Positions 11,599-23,299 are shown, counted from the stretch's first letter. The stretch is 64,000 nucleotides of DNA from Apophysomyces variabilis (GCA_002749535.1 MZZL01000041.1:1-64000); one strand, 5' to 3'. The notes: generated by a model not told the origin, from the sequence alone. Numbers and translations are program-made.

Positions 11599-12393
11599 AT
11601 GTCAACGGCATCATCTACTGGTTACAATATGGCTATTCATCCATTAGATCCGTCCGCAGAGGAGCATAACGAGTCTGACGCTGCTCACGCCCTGGTCCAA
11701 CTTCAGGGTTTCCAGTCATACGGACAGCGACAGAAACTACCTTCATTAGCTTGTCTAGTCATCGAGAATGCGGAGTGCTCAAGTCAACCGATGTCCACTT
11801 CGATTACATATACTTCAAGCTCCTGGTCATCTTTTCCTTCTTCCTCTCTACCTTTCATCAACACTATAAGCCCGTCATCATCAGCTTTTCAACCACCCGT
11901 GACAACCTCCAAATCAGAACCAATATCATTACTTTCATCGTCATCAAGACCTTTCACATTCTCAGAAGTAGCTGAACACAAAGATCATCCATGCCTACCT
12001 AGACCATGCATTAAATCGATCCAGTCCAATGGACATGGGAGATCCTTACGGTCCCTATCACGGAGAAAGTCGTCCGGATATCGAGATCATCTTACTTACA
12101 AAACAGAACAACACATGAACGTGCAGCGCAAGAGAACATTCTCGGGGACAGCCTCAGAGTCAATCTCAAAAAAGCCTCGGTGGAAGAATAGCGAACGCCT
12201 CCTTTTGTTTGAAGCTATTGCAAAAGTAAAGCAACTGGACGATATGACAAGTTATTCCTGGGACAAGATCGCAGAAAGTGTGGGAAGGTCAAATAAAGCA
12301 TGTAAGGATCAGTGGCGACGGGAAGTTCTACCAGCAATCCGTAAAAACCTTGAGGCCGATAATAGCGATAATCACATGGAGGAGAACCGATAG
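11599..12393 (+). CDS. Single Myb/SANT-domain nuclear protein
   Basis: A single uninterrupted frame of 264 residues from MSTASSTGYN (277 if the ATG at 11560 is used). The first 200 residues are low complexity, rich in Ser, Thr and Pro, with basic patches. The C-terminal 60 residues form one Myb/SANT repeat: KPRWKNSERLLLFEAI, then YSWDKIAESVGRSNKACKDQWRREVLP. This has the spaced aromatic residues and the helix-turn-helix pattern of DNA-binding Myb repeats. It is probably a sequence-specific transcription regulator; the target is unknown. The gene faces HMG-CoA reductase tail to tail, with the two stops 158 bases apart. The stop codon is the first triplet of a TAGA microsatellite. Confidence 0.75.
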   Translation: MSTASSTGYNMAIHPLDPSAEEHNESDAAHALVQLQGFQSYGQRQKLPSLACLVIENAECSSQPMSTSITYTSSSWSSFPSSSLPFINTISPSSSAFQPPVTTSKSEPISLLSSSSRPFTFSEVAEHKDHPCLPRPCIKSIQSNGHGRSLRSLSRRKSSGYRDHLTYKTEQHMNVQRKRTFSGTASESISKKPRWKNSERLLLFEAIAKVKQLDDMTSYSWDKIAESVGRSNKACKDQWRREVLPAIRKNLEADNSDNHMEENR

Positions 12394-12418
12394 ATAGATA
12401 GATAGATAGATAGATAGA
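12391..12418. repeat. (TAGA)7 microsatellite at a stop codon
   Basis: Seven perfect TAGA units begin exactly with the TAG stop of the Myb/SANT gene. Every reading frame of the repeat meets a TAG within 12 bases. Confidence 0.95.
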
Positions 12419-12550
12419 AGAAAACATCACTATTCCTTTTCTTTTCTTTCTTTGTGCCTTGTTCGTAAGTTTTTCTTGTGTATAAACGAAAAATAAGAAA
12501 ATAGAAGGAAAATACACACGATTGCAAAATATTAAAATGTTTGCTTTTAT

Positions 12551-15500
12551 CTACACATTGGATGATCGGTTATGGGTCATATGCGCCTTGACCAGGTGTC
12601 CGGCAGCCAATGCTGCGCATAAAGATAATTCCCCTGCCATCACGGAGGCAGCAATGATTCTGGCAAGACGTTGTGCATTTTTTCCAGGTTCGGTGGGATG
12701 AGGACCACGCACGCCAAGCATGTCCAGTATGGCTTGCTGTGGCCCCAGAACAGTACCACCGCCTACGGTGCCGACCTCAATGCTTGGCATGGTACATGAA
12801 ATATGAAGTCCTTCCGGCACCGCTTTCATTAAAGTGATGCAGTTGGAACTCTCCACATTCTGTGCTGGGTCTTGCCCAGAGGCGATAAATATGGCTGTTA
12901 GGATATTGGCCGCATGGGCGTTGAATCCGCCCACGGAACCAGCCATGGCAGATCCTACTAAGTTCTTGCTGATATTGAGATCGACCAAAGCTTCCACATT
13001 CGTCTTTAGCACTGTTTTAACGATATCTGGAGGGATGGTTGCTTCCACTACCACAGACTTTCCTCTACCCTCTATCCAATTGATGGCTGCAGGCTTTTTG
13101 TCAGTGCAATAATTCCCAGAGAGCGATACGATATGCATGGTGGGAAATTGAGAGCGGAGCACGTCCAATGCTTTTTCACATCCTTTCGAAATCATATTCA
13201 TGCCCATGGCATCACCAGTCGTGGTTGTGAATCTCAGAAATAAAAGCTTTCCGGCCATCGTCGCTTTCACTTTGGATAATCGAGCAAAGCGAGAAGTAGA
13301 ATTGAAGGCTTTGGTGATTGCAAGTAAACCATCATGTTCAACCCAATGTTTGCATTCACCGACTTCTTTAATAGAATCGAACTCCACACAGGGACCACGG
13401 GTCATTCCATCAGCCGTCAGTACAGTAGTACATCCTCCACCTGCATTAATCGCCTTGCAACCCCGTCCGACGGATGCCACAAGACACCCTTCTGTAGTTG
13501 CCATCGGAATATGCACCAGTTCATTATCAATTTGCAGCGGCCCTAATATAAAAAAAGAGAACAAAACAGAAGGTTACCGCATTTTTTTCTTCTCATCTTC
13601 TTCTTTAACTGCAGTAGAAACGTTCTGATTTAACGTATGGGAATCTTCTTTTTACCTGCTACGCCTACAGGAATCGGCATATATCCAATTACATTCTCAC
13701 AGCAAGCACCGCATACTTTACTGTAGTCGTATCCTTCATAGGGCAAAGCACTATGTTCTAAAGTGTGATTGGTTGCTCTAGAAATGATAGCCTTTCGGAT
13801 TCGAACAGCTCGTGTAAAGTCGCCCAGTATTTTCTCAAGGGCATGTGCTGCTATATGCCCGTTCTGTACCAACTGAATAATTTCCTCATCCTGTAACATG
13901 TGTGCTCCTTGACTACGCCAAATAGCTATACATTCCGTAAGCGGACGATCGATTTTGTCTTGGTAAACTATTTGCTTTTTGTCTTCTGCCGCTTCTGTTA
14001 TAGAGGACTCATTGGGTGTTGTTCGCGCTTCAATTCGGCGGGGATATTTCGCCACGTCAAATAAGTACGTGTTTAACATTAGCGATATGAGCAGCGCGCA
14101 AAGGAGAGATTTGTTAAGTACGGGATCATATGCATAAGTGTTGTACAAGCTATAGATAACGTCCGTAAGGCGAGTCAGACGCTTAGGCCAGGTAGATGAA
14201 GCAGAATGAATCTGAAACGTTAAAGGCGGTGATACACGGACAGCAACCGGGAGCGACCCTTTCTGTGATACACGGTGGTGTTCCAAAAGACCATCTAAGA
14301 CCGGCATAGGGGGAATAATATCTGACGTCGTCCTCGGGGACAATGTGGAGCAAAATCCAAGTATATGCAATGACAAAAAGCCTATCATCTAGAGCAGCGT
14401 TGAAATCCTGGGCTTTTGCAACCAGTTTCTTACCAATACAAGCTTCGTCTTGATGACAAGCACCGGCTTTTTGCACCCGTTACTATCTTGTTCAGATACT
14501 TGTACCGTTGTCAACTCATTCTGAAGGTGACGCAGCTAAGAAAAATAAAACTTAATTGCTTTTCTTTGTCTTCTGAATAAGTATGGGTTTTGTACGCTAC
14601 TTGTAGTTTGACCGCCAAAACAGATATGTACCACGTAAACATCAAAATGAAATCATAACCTAGCAAGAATGCGCTCATCATACAGAATTCACGTAGGCCA
14701 GGAACAGCAGACCGCGCGCCCATTGCCAAGACTAATATCTCCAATCCGCAATCTAACACCATCGAAAGCCCGACGGCTTCTACTGCCTTCAACAGCACCT
14801 GCCGAACATGTCCTGTCTCTCTCATCACTTGCTTTGTTAAGCGGTACGGTCGATCAAAGCCGATCGTGATGAAAAGGAATGGAAATGCTTCGCTCAGCAG
14901 CACGGGGTTAATTGGAATTCCTAGCCAATCCATCGTAGCTAACGAGAGCATCACCGCAAAGAATCCATTCATAAGAACAGCGGTTCCTTATATCATGTGT
15001 TATCGCAATAGAGATATACTGCATTTCTTTTCTTACCCAAGGCATAGGAAGATCCTAATCTTCGTAGACTGATGTACAAAGAGATAACCGTGGATATCAT
15101 TAGTAAGTATCCTGTCAGAATCGCAAGAATATCTACTGCTGCAGCGTTCTAACAAAGATATATCAGCGTATCTGTCTGTGTCTTTCAAAAAGAGTAATCT
15201 CCCTGACTTACATGGACCAGCGTTTTCATGGTTCCTAGTATGATTTTGGCGGTACGAAGTAAGCGAACACTATGGTTCACTTTGCTCATGCCAAAAGGTC
15301 GATCGAATGAGATCGAAGCCACCTTATTTTCCCATAGTTTGGCCGCCTGTACTTTTGTTGGACCGCTTACGTCGAACAAGAAGGATAATACCAGCCCATC
15401 TGCTCCTTCCATGCGCCCTCGGTGATAACGGATTCCTTTGAATAGGTATGATGCGTTGCTATGTTGTGCTATAGTTTCCAGGATATTTTTGTCTGCGACA

Positions 15501-15952
15501 ACGCTGCGATGACTGTACTGCCAAAACTCCAGTGGTGACCTCACAAAGCAGTGCGTTGGTGGATAGCAGAGATCGTCTCTGAACGTCATATGGTTCACAC
15601 GAATATCGCGTTCGATCCATTGCTGAAAAGCAAGTACGGTTGATAGCGTTGACTGCGATAATGTATCGTTGCTCAATAGGACAATTTGTTTTAGGTCTAG
15701 GCGTACTATTCTGGGATCATGGATTGGATGATGACTGAACTGATTGGTGTCGTTTGCATATAAGGTGTACGGTCGTACAAGCGATGTTTGCGAAGTACTT
15801 GTAATGATTTTAGCTAGGTTGAACAGATAGACATAGGAAGCCGACCCAATGACGAGACTGGCAACCATCATCTCCAAGGGATTTTGGACAGACAGGCCTG
15901 CCACGGCCCTCAAGGTTCGTCTGAGAACTTTGAGCAACATATCAGAATGCAA
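12551..15952 (-). CDS. hmgR: 3-hydroxy-3-methylglutaryl-CoA reductase (class I, membrane-anchored)
   Basis: Six exons (15952-15212, 15148-15037, 14986-14601, 14535-14434, 14388-13656, 13542-12551) give 1021 residues. The enzyme makes mevalonate from HMG-CoA with two NADPH, the committed step of sterol and isoprenoid synthesis, at the ER membrane. The N-terminal half holds several membrane segments and a sterol-sensing-type region ([15 protein letters not shown], about residues 300-400). The catalytic half contains TTEGCLVAS with the catalytic Glu (about 709), DKKPAAINW with the Lys, GQDPAQN with the Asp, and the C-terminal HMTHNRSS with the catalytic His. The Ser of HNRS matches the AMPK/Snf1 phosphorylation site of animal and plant enzymes, so control by this route is likely but inferred. 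Met at 15940 is an alternative start. Confidence 0.97.
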
Positions 15953-15981
15953 AAAAAAAGAAAAGAAAAGAAAAGAAAAGA
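15951..15981. repeat. AAAAG purine tract at the HMG-CoA reductase start
   Basis: A poly-A run followed by four AAAAG units lies at the 5' end of hmgR. On the coding strand this is a CTTTT pyrimidine leader running up to, and slightly overlapping, the first possible ATG. Confidence 0.8.
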
Positions 15982-17139
15982 GGGATCAAGAAGAAGGAGG
16001 TGATATATAAAATAGAGTTGCACTTTATATCAAAGGAATATGGATCCAAAGGTCTTCGAGTTACCGGAAGCAAGTTATACTGAACAAACAATAGAATTTT
16101 AAAATCACCGTTCCGATCCATGCAACAAATATTCGCATTCCAGTCCATAGATTTGCTATCACATAGTACGTCCATAACCCCAATCTTCTGCAGCTAATAA
16201 GTATGCCTGATAAAGCACGTGAAGCAACGTATCATTGTTAGTTAACACCCTGTTGTAAACACAGTATTACTATTTGCTGTAGATCATGCCGCTCGAATAG
16301 TTTGCGTAAAGTCAATAAACAGATTCTCTTTCTAATATGCTATTGATCATGCAGTAGAGTAAATACATGGCTAGGATAAAGCAATGCGGTTGTAAAAGAG
16401 GCCATTGATATTGGTGATGTAATGCAACAAGAAGGTTACATATGCCTGATCCTTCCTTATTCTGAACCATATGACATGTTAATTGCTGAGGATCCTCGAA
16501 GCAAGACCAAATATAGGCTCTTTTCGGCAAAAATCACTTCTATAATGTCTACAAATTGACCCCAAGCTGGCGACAATGCCGTGAGTGCCCCTTAGAAAAG
16601 AATGTGCCAATTTTTAATTGATTTTGGCCTAACCTTCATTCTCATCAACTTAGTATATTTACTGAAAAAGTGCCGCCATCAATAGCATTGTCCCTATCGC
16701 GTAAACGCACATATATGGGCACAAAATCACCGATATATAAATGAATTTGTCCTTCTGCTATCAATTGATGGCTGCATCCCTATTAATTTTTGGGCCGTCT
16801 TGAATAATTACTCTTCATATATATTCAAGCCTTTTTGAAACCAACACATTTAAAGTTCTATAATTAATCTTACTTTCTGTCAGCATAGCTTTGCAAAACT
16901 ACGATTGCTTGCTACAACCGACTTTTTTGTGTTGACTAATGTTCCGGAAAGTTGCCTTCTAGTGAATACCTTGTAAGCATCCGTGGAAAAGTGATGGCAC
17001 TTTATTATGTTCGAGCCAATTGGCTTGGAAAGCTAGTCATAGAGCGTATCATTTTCTTCATTCTTCTATACAGATAACCTGGCTCGTTAAATCCGCATTC
17101 CACAAATGTGGATTCCATGAATTTGGTTTTTATTTGCTG
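15982..17139. other. Intergenic region upstream of HMG-CoA reductase
   Basis: About 1.15 kb with no credible gene. It contains a perfect CACGTG palindrome at 16216-16221, about 265 bases upstream of the hmgR start, and AT-rich sequence beyond it. Confidence 0.5.
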
Positions 17140-17796
17140 CTAGATTTCCTTGGGAATACGCACAGTAACCACAGGGCAGTGTTGCCTCAGCTCGGAAAGG
17201 TCAACGTCCTGTGCTAATGCGCTGCGCACCGCGTGCTCGTCCTCTCTCGGAATACATACAAAAACATTGCAGGGCGCAATATCAGCAGTATCATGCTGCC
17301 GTTTCTCCTGCCCGCCAAACTCGTCGATTCGATCGGTCACCACGAAACCTGATTGGATATGATGAAGGCGCTTGCTTGGTTCTTTTTGTCCCGATGAGGG
17401 TTATTCTTTGTTTTCTTTACCTTTAGTTTTGCCTTGGACTACCAAGCAGGAAAAGCGTTTCAAAGTCGGTATTCCACCAATAGATTTCTTTTTAGTCTTT
17501 CCTGTTTTAAGACTCTTCTTCTCGCGATCTCTCTCTTTCAATGTTCGCAACAATTTCACAACATCCCCATGACGCCGCACTTGCGAGACCCATTCCTCGC
17601 CATGCAGGGCATGATGTTGCAATCCCGACAGTAATGGCATAATGCTATAGTATGTATGACTAACGCTCTTGAATCTGATATATTTCAGAAGAGCATGTCT
17701 TTTGATCGGAAATGGTTTGCCATGAATATGTTGTTCGGCAAAGAGCTCGTAATTTCGCAGATTGCGTTGAGCAGTGGGTGATAATTCTTTTGGCAT
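17140..17796 (-). CDS. Small protein resembling the DNA-binding N-terminus of tyrosine recombinases
   Basis: Two exons (17796-17421 and 17348-17140; donor AAAG|GTAAAG, acceptor ATCAG) give 194 residues from MPKELSPTAQ. Residues about 10-90 (LLKYIRFKSVSHTYYS, then LSGLQHHAL, GEEW and KLLRTLKER) follow the pattern of the SAM-like core-binding domain of integrase/Crypton-type tyrosine recombinases. A Lys-rich linker (KTGKTKKKS) and a C-terminal part (FVVTDRIDEFGG, NVFVCIPRED, VVTVRIPKEI) follow. There is no Arg-His-Arg-Tyr catalytic domain. The frame is intact across the intron. It could be a domesticated recombinase fragment with a DNA-binding role or an unrelated all-helical protein. It lies 135 bases downstream of the M1 peptidase gene on the same strand. 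The identification is tentative. Confidence 0.5.
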
Positions 17797-17931
17797 GGTA
17801 TCAATAAGTAAAAGAATTGTAACGAAATTTCTTTCTCTGTTCAAGTCCCTTCGACTTTTAAGGAACTTTTTATCTGCCAATCATGGCAACCATGCCATTG
17901 CAAGGAAAGGATCAATAAATAAACAATCTAT

Positions 17932-20338
17932 TTAATGCTTCAGATTGATATCTTTTTCAATAAGCTGGGCAGCAATGGGATGGTAAAAGTGCTTGTTCTT
18001 CAAATAAGTGGAAGTGGCCAATTCGGCACCATCCTTGGCACGGTAAAGAAGGCGATAGAGAGGACGAACGAACTTCATGCGACCTTGAGAAGTCACGAAC
18101 TCGACCACATGGGGATAGATAGGTTCGTAGCTTGTCTGCAAGCAAAGCTGTTGCCATCGGAAACGCACATCAGCGTTACGAATAGGGGTCATCTGGTACA
18201 ACTCATCCATTTTGGCGATCAGTCGATGAGGCAGAGGTTCGCAGTCCGTCAGACGTTCGAGGAAGACGACTAAATTTTACAACGGTTAAAAGCAACTGTC
18301 ATTTAGCAATAATCCGTACTCACTCTTCTGTGTTGCTGTAAATTCTGCGAGGTCTTTAGGAGAAAAACCAGACAGATCATCAGTCTGGCGAGCATTGTCC
18401 CATTTCTCAGCTAGGTTATAGCAAGCGTCAGCCAAGGTGGTGTCAAACTTAGGATCAACAGGGGGCATGCCAGTGCCATTGATCCACAGATCAAAGTCAA
18501 TGGTGTTGAGTTTTTCGATAACTTCCTTGCCGTTATGCTTCTCAAAGTATTCGTACATATGAGACTTCCAGTCCTCCGTAGTAATAGATTTGGAAGCGAA
18601 GGTTTGAATGTAGGCTTTCATGTAGGGCTCAAAGATAGCTGGACCACCAACTACTTTTTCAATATGGTACAGCAAATTGAAACCCTTTTCTGTGATAAAT
18701 GTCAGTCTTCCGTTACAGTCCCTTTTCGCTAAAAAAAGCTTACCGTAAGGAACAGAACTGAAATAGTCATCAGGATCAACGCCACTGCTCAAATCGGGCT
18801 TCAGAACAGTAGCAGGAGAATCATGGCCGAAAAGTTCGACGCTCTCCTTCAATGCCTTCCATCCTACATACGAATAGTATGGTTACTCGCATTGCTCTAA
18901 TAAATATGTATTGATTATACCAATAATCGAACTGAACTGTCTTTCAAGTTCACCATGCAAACGAGCACCAATCTTTCGTTCAACAAACACAGTCCAACCT
19001 TCGTTCAACCAGAAATGTTCCTAAAAGCATCTGTGAGATTATGCTATTGGATTTAATCGTATCTTTTTCCTTACCCAGTTTTGTGTCGTCACTAAGTTAC
19101 CCGTCCAACTGTGTGACAGTTCGTGCGCAACAACATCCACCGCACTTTTGTCTCCTACATTTTAAAATTAGTGAGAAATACCAAATACAGCTAAATCAGC
19201 ATACCAGCCAAAAGTGTTGGTGTAACAAAACTCAAGCAAGGATTCTAAGATCCGGTGAATGTTCGATTTATCATCCTTTGCGATATTCTTTTTTTATTTA
19301 CCTCCATACCACCATAAGGGAAAGATGGTGGCAAGACCAGCAGATCATAACGACCCCATTCATATGGAGTTAATAGCTCTTCACTAATGACAATGAATTT
19401 TTCCGTGTCCTAGTTGCATACCACGTCAGAATCCCCCATGACCAAGCCTTTTTTTTTTTTTTTTTGTGTTTACCTCGAATTCCCATGCTGCTTGCTCAAC
19501 AACTTCAGGTTCACACCACACAGTGGTGCGTGGGCCAATTTCCTTACCAACAATGTTACCGGCGGCAATTGCGATCAGGTACGTCGGGGTTGTAGTACGT
19601 TGCTCAAAGTGATATGTGGTAGCACCTGACTCAGCAACAGAAACAGAGGTTTGAAGTGCAGACATAACAACGCGAAGCGGAGAAGTGACAGACGCTGAAT
19701 AGGTTAACTTGATCGAAGGAGAATCTTGGCATGGCACAAAGGCACGGGCATGGATCTTATTGAACGAAATAGTTACTCACACCCGCAAAACACTTATATG
19801 CTAAGACTTACAGCTTGACACTGGGAAAAAAGGTAAGGTTGTTTCTTTCCAACGGTCTGTCTAGTCAACAAAGTCAGTAACTGCCTGTCTGGTGAGCTGA
19901 TATGCCCTTACTCAGGCTCCAGGAATTGTACAGCGGTACATTTCTCAGTCGTGGCATAATCAATCTTCAATTGAAACTGTGTTCCAGCAGCAGCAATCGG
20001 TTCAGGAAGCTTGATAGTCAATGCGGAACCAAGGCTAGGGTGTCGTTCTGCAACGTGAAACTACCAAGAAGACAAGATTAATTCCAGCTTTTATCGCCTT
20101 TACTAGTCTTTTTGCCACATACATCCAAAGATTTTCCATTCAATGTCACGCTTTTCAGGTCCAAATAACTAGTATCCAATATGACCTGGTTCACGTTGGG
20201 TTCTAATGTTGTAAGATCCAGCAAAACATGACCTCGGATTCTTTTTTGTTCGAAATCGATAGTCCAATCCAAATGCAAGTGTGTGGTCTTGACCTCCGAC
20301 AAGTTTGCCAAACTGCTGGGATCTCTTACGACAGCCAT
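17932..20338 (-). CDS. LAP2: Leukotriene A4 hydrolase/aminopeptidase-type M1 metallopeptidase
   Basis: Eleven exons (20338-20123, 20060-19912, 19860-19812, 19755-19474, 19409-19302, 19244-19205, 19154-19075, 19020-18921, 18863-18744, 18689-18324, 18269-17932) give 615 residues, the usual family length. This zinc enzyme trims N-terminal residues of peptides in the cytosol. Relatives also hydrolyse the leukotriene A4 epoxide. Seen in the sequence: exopeptidase motif GGMEN (about residue 268), zinc motif HELSHSW (about 292), the third zinc ligand in NEGWTVF (about 315), the conserved [13 protein letters not shown] stretch, and the helical C-terminal domain ([15 protein letters not shown]). One intron carries a run of 17 A on the coding strand. 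It is divergent from the aldo/keto reductase gene, with 310 bases between starts. Confidence 0.96.
19449..19465. repeat. Poly-T run inside an M1 peptidase intron
   Basis: Seventeen T on the plus strand, just inside the intron that follows the exon ending at 19474. It is likely to vary in length between isolates. Confidence 0.9.
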
Positions 20339-20648
20339 TAAAAAAGCAGATTAATAGAAGAAGAGAAAAAACGCGCTAGTCTGCAAGCGTGCGAAAAAGC
20401 TAAAACAAAAATTCAAAGCACGCTTAGGCATCACCTGACAACACTCCCAGATTGCACCATCAACCTACCGATTACGTTGCGTTTCGCTCAATGTAAGGAA
20501 TATGCCAAATACCATAAATGGATGGATAGTGGTTGACGTCGTGCTACTCATTAAATCGTGTCAGCAGTAGCTCGATACATAAGCGGTAACGTGACGCACT
20601 GTTTGTTATTTGCCATCGTTTTTTTCCCTTCTAATTGGTCTTCCCGTC

Positions 20649-21857
20649 ATGAGTGCTAAGGTACAACAAAAAACAACATTGAGGGAAGCGATGAGTAACG
20701 CTATTCAATATCAAGACAGTATGTCAAACTGCATTTGAGCCTTCCGAACTTTCATTTGGAGCTGGCGCATTTTCTGGTGCGTACGACCCCCTTGAGGCTC
20801 ACTGGCCGAAAGAAGCCTGTCTTGAAGCTTTACGCTCTGGTATGATCAATAAGTGGAAAAACTATTCTAGGAACAAACTAAAATGGTTGATAAATACTCC
20901 AGGTATCAACACATTTGATACATCTCCATATTATGGCAACAGCGAGTATATCCTTGGTGACGCGTTACATGCCATAAAAGATGAATTCCCACGTTCATCG
21001 TATTATATCTCCACCAAAGTTGGGCGTTATGGGTATACTACCAAAGACTTTGATTATAGTTCAAAACGAGTGCGTGAAAGCGTATTTGAAAGTATGAGAC
21101 GCTTACACACGGACTATTTGGACATTGTGTTCTGCCATGACGTTGAGTTTGTGCCGTTTGAGGACACCGTAGGCCCAGGAGGGGCATTAGAAGCTCTGTA
21201 CAAACTCAAGGTAAATAGATCTAGAACCGAGGAAAGGCTGAATAACTGGATATGGTGATTAAGCAGTAATTTTAAAATTAGGCAGAAGGAAAGATCAAGT
21301 ATGTCGGTTGCTCTGGTTATCCTTTGCCGGTGCTTCTAAAAATCGCAGAACATCAACAGAGCGTCGGTCAACCGCTTGACATAGTTCTTTCCTATTGTCA
21401 CTATACGCTACAGAACACCCAGCTGGCTGATTATACACCGCGGTTTCGTAGTGCCGGTGTCCGTTACCTCTTGAACGCATCGCCCTTGGCCATGGCATTG
21501 TTTCGCGAAGCTGGACCTCCTGACTGGCATCCTGCACATGCTGAGCTCCGTGCAGCTGCCCGTGAGTGTGCTGAATTTAGCAAAGCGAACGGATTCAATA
21601 TATCCGATCTTGCATCGAAGTTCTCATTTACCGGCCGTGAAACGTTCAAGCTTGATAGCACTGTGATTGGACTCGAGAAGAAGGAAGAAGTACAAAAGGC
21701 TTTTGCTTCATGGCGATCGGCCAAGGCACGCAAAGAAGGAACTGAACAGATCTCCGAGAAAGAAACGGAAGTATTGCGTAGGATCAGTGAGATTTTGTCT
21801 CCTCACAAAGATTATACTTGGCAAAGCCCCTCACCCAAAGAGCTGGGTCAGATATGA
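20649..21857 (+). CDS. ARA2: Aldo/keto reductase, D-arabinose/L-galactose dehydrogenase type
   Basis: Four exons (20649-20660, 20716-20839, 20903-21210, 21282-21857) give 339 residues. The first exon is only 12 bases (MSAK). Visible AKR features are LSFGAGAFSG near the N-terminus, FDTSPYYGNSE carrying the catalytic Tyr, ISTKVGRYG with the Lys, LHTDYLDIVFCHD with the His, and IKYVGCSGY. This layout matches the fungal NAD-dependent D-arabinose 1-dehydrogenase/plant L-galactose dehydrogenase group. The enzyme would oxidise D-arabinose to D-arabinono-1,4-lactone, the substrate of the lactone oxidase encoded at 38.3-40.0 kb. The gene ends 50 bases from the stop of the convergent proteasome gene. 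Exact substrate is inferred from the subfamily. Confidence 0.9.
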
Positions 21858-21907
21858 TTCTTCATTCAATGAATAGAGAATGAATTATATTCCTCTTTTC
21901 TTTTTAT

Positions 21908-22984
21908 TTATACGTCAGCACCATATCCTCTGATAGATTCAGCGAAACTCCACTCAGTATCCACACTGTAAGGTTCTGAGATTTCCACACCAGTTTCTGT
22001 GATTTTTGCTCTTTGAATCTATTATGAATACTATCAGTCAGATGGTCAAGTTCACCGAACTCAGTTACGTGCCTTATTCAATGATCGGGCATCTCGATAG
22101 AACAGAACGCGCATACAGTCATTGATAATCTCGATAGCCTCCTGCTCTGTGATGTCGTCTTCTTTACCTTCAACGCGTTTTCGCAAAATAGGCTGTGCTA
22201 AGTAGGCGCCAAACCCAGTTGCAATTGTCGTCGTCTGGTACGTTGTGCCTCTCAAATCGACAAATCCAAGGAATCTTTTGCTAAATCTCAGCATTTCCGG
22301 TTCCTTCACTACCTTTAAATGATTTTACCTTTCACCTTTCTCCATGCCACCGACAACAAGCGAATTCCAAAGAGGGTTAAACTTGCTGCGACGGTTGTAC
22401 ATTACTCGCCACAGATATTCATGAATGTGCCGTGCTGATACAACGTGTCCGTCATCGCTACAATGTTCTTTTACCCTATCCATGATAGATAAGAAAACCG
22501 AGTGGAAACATTTCGTTTTTGCATAAATCTCACATGAGAGAGTCCAATAGATGCTGAATATACTGATAATCTGAAAGATCACCGGACGCGCCAACAACAG
22601 TGTGTTCACCAACGGGATATAACCGTTCAATATCACGGAATCTAGCCAATGCGCCATAAGAGCCTAAAAGACACGGTCAGACTTCACGTCAGAAATAACT
22701 GGATTGAAAAACGTGCCTAGCATATCGGCGGCCATCATGATGCCATCTCTGTACTTGAATGCGATGATAGAGGTACCGGTCACGATGGGTTGTCTTTATG
22801 ATGAAAGGTAAATCAAACGGACGATCGACTGACTAAAGGGCATAGTAACTCACTGGGTTCTAGTGACGGGACCGTAAGCAGCCTGTGTTGTCGGATCAGG
22901 CAAACTTCTTTGCAAGGGAACAGTGTTGTAATGGTCGATATTCTCGTTGCGGGGCTTTCCCCATTGTGAAGGAAAATGGTCCAT
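21908..22984 (-). CDS. PRE4: 20S proteasome subunit beta-7 (PSMB4/Pre4)
   Basis: Six exons (22984-22854, 22793-22717, 22663-22534, 22475-22329, 22274-22073, 22018-21908) give 265 residues. The N-terminus MDHFPSQWGKP is close in style to yeast Pre4, followed by QQPIVTGTSI, AADMLGSYGALARF, RRSKFNPLWNSLVVGG and CMRVLFYRDARS, all hallmarks of beta-7. This subunit is structural in the outer beta ring and lacks peptidase activity. Two introns (22716-22664 and 22072-22019) need GC donors, both GCACGT, because nearby GT sites break the conserved frame. The acceptor before FLGFVDL is ambiguous by six bases. The ATG at 22984 was preferred over an upstream one at 23103. Confidence 0.95.
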
Positions 22985-23299
22985 TTTGTCTGGGAGTGGA
23001 TAGTCAAAGAAGAAGCTGGATTGGGATTACGTGGAGCGGGACCGTCTATTCGCACAAGAAATTCAAATTGTGAGAAACTTACGTCATCATTTTGGAATGG
23101 CATGTTGGGCGATTTTAGTGAGATTGTCTGCGGGGCACCGAGTCATCCGCACCAGGCACGTCGTTATCTTTTACAAAATGACGCAGTATAATGCATTCAT
23201 GAAGTAGTTTGCTCTAATATGCGCCGGTTTCATCGAATCAACAGACCTCTACAGGTATTCACTTCTATTCATTCATAACAATAGCGTACAGCAATATAA

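Noticed and set aside
12834..13628. Long plus-strand open frames (12834-13112, 13200-13628)
   Set aside because: They are antisense to the HMG-CoA reductase catalytic exon, whose conserved protein fully explains the open sequence.
22813..23103. Minus-strand open frame with an upstream ATG at 23103 as the proteasome start
   Set aside because: Its frame differs from the conserved beta-7 N-terminus. The ATG at 22984 gives a Pre4-like start.
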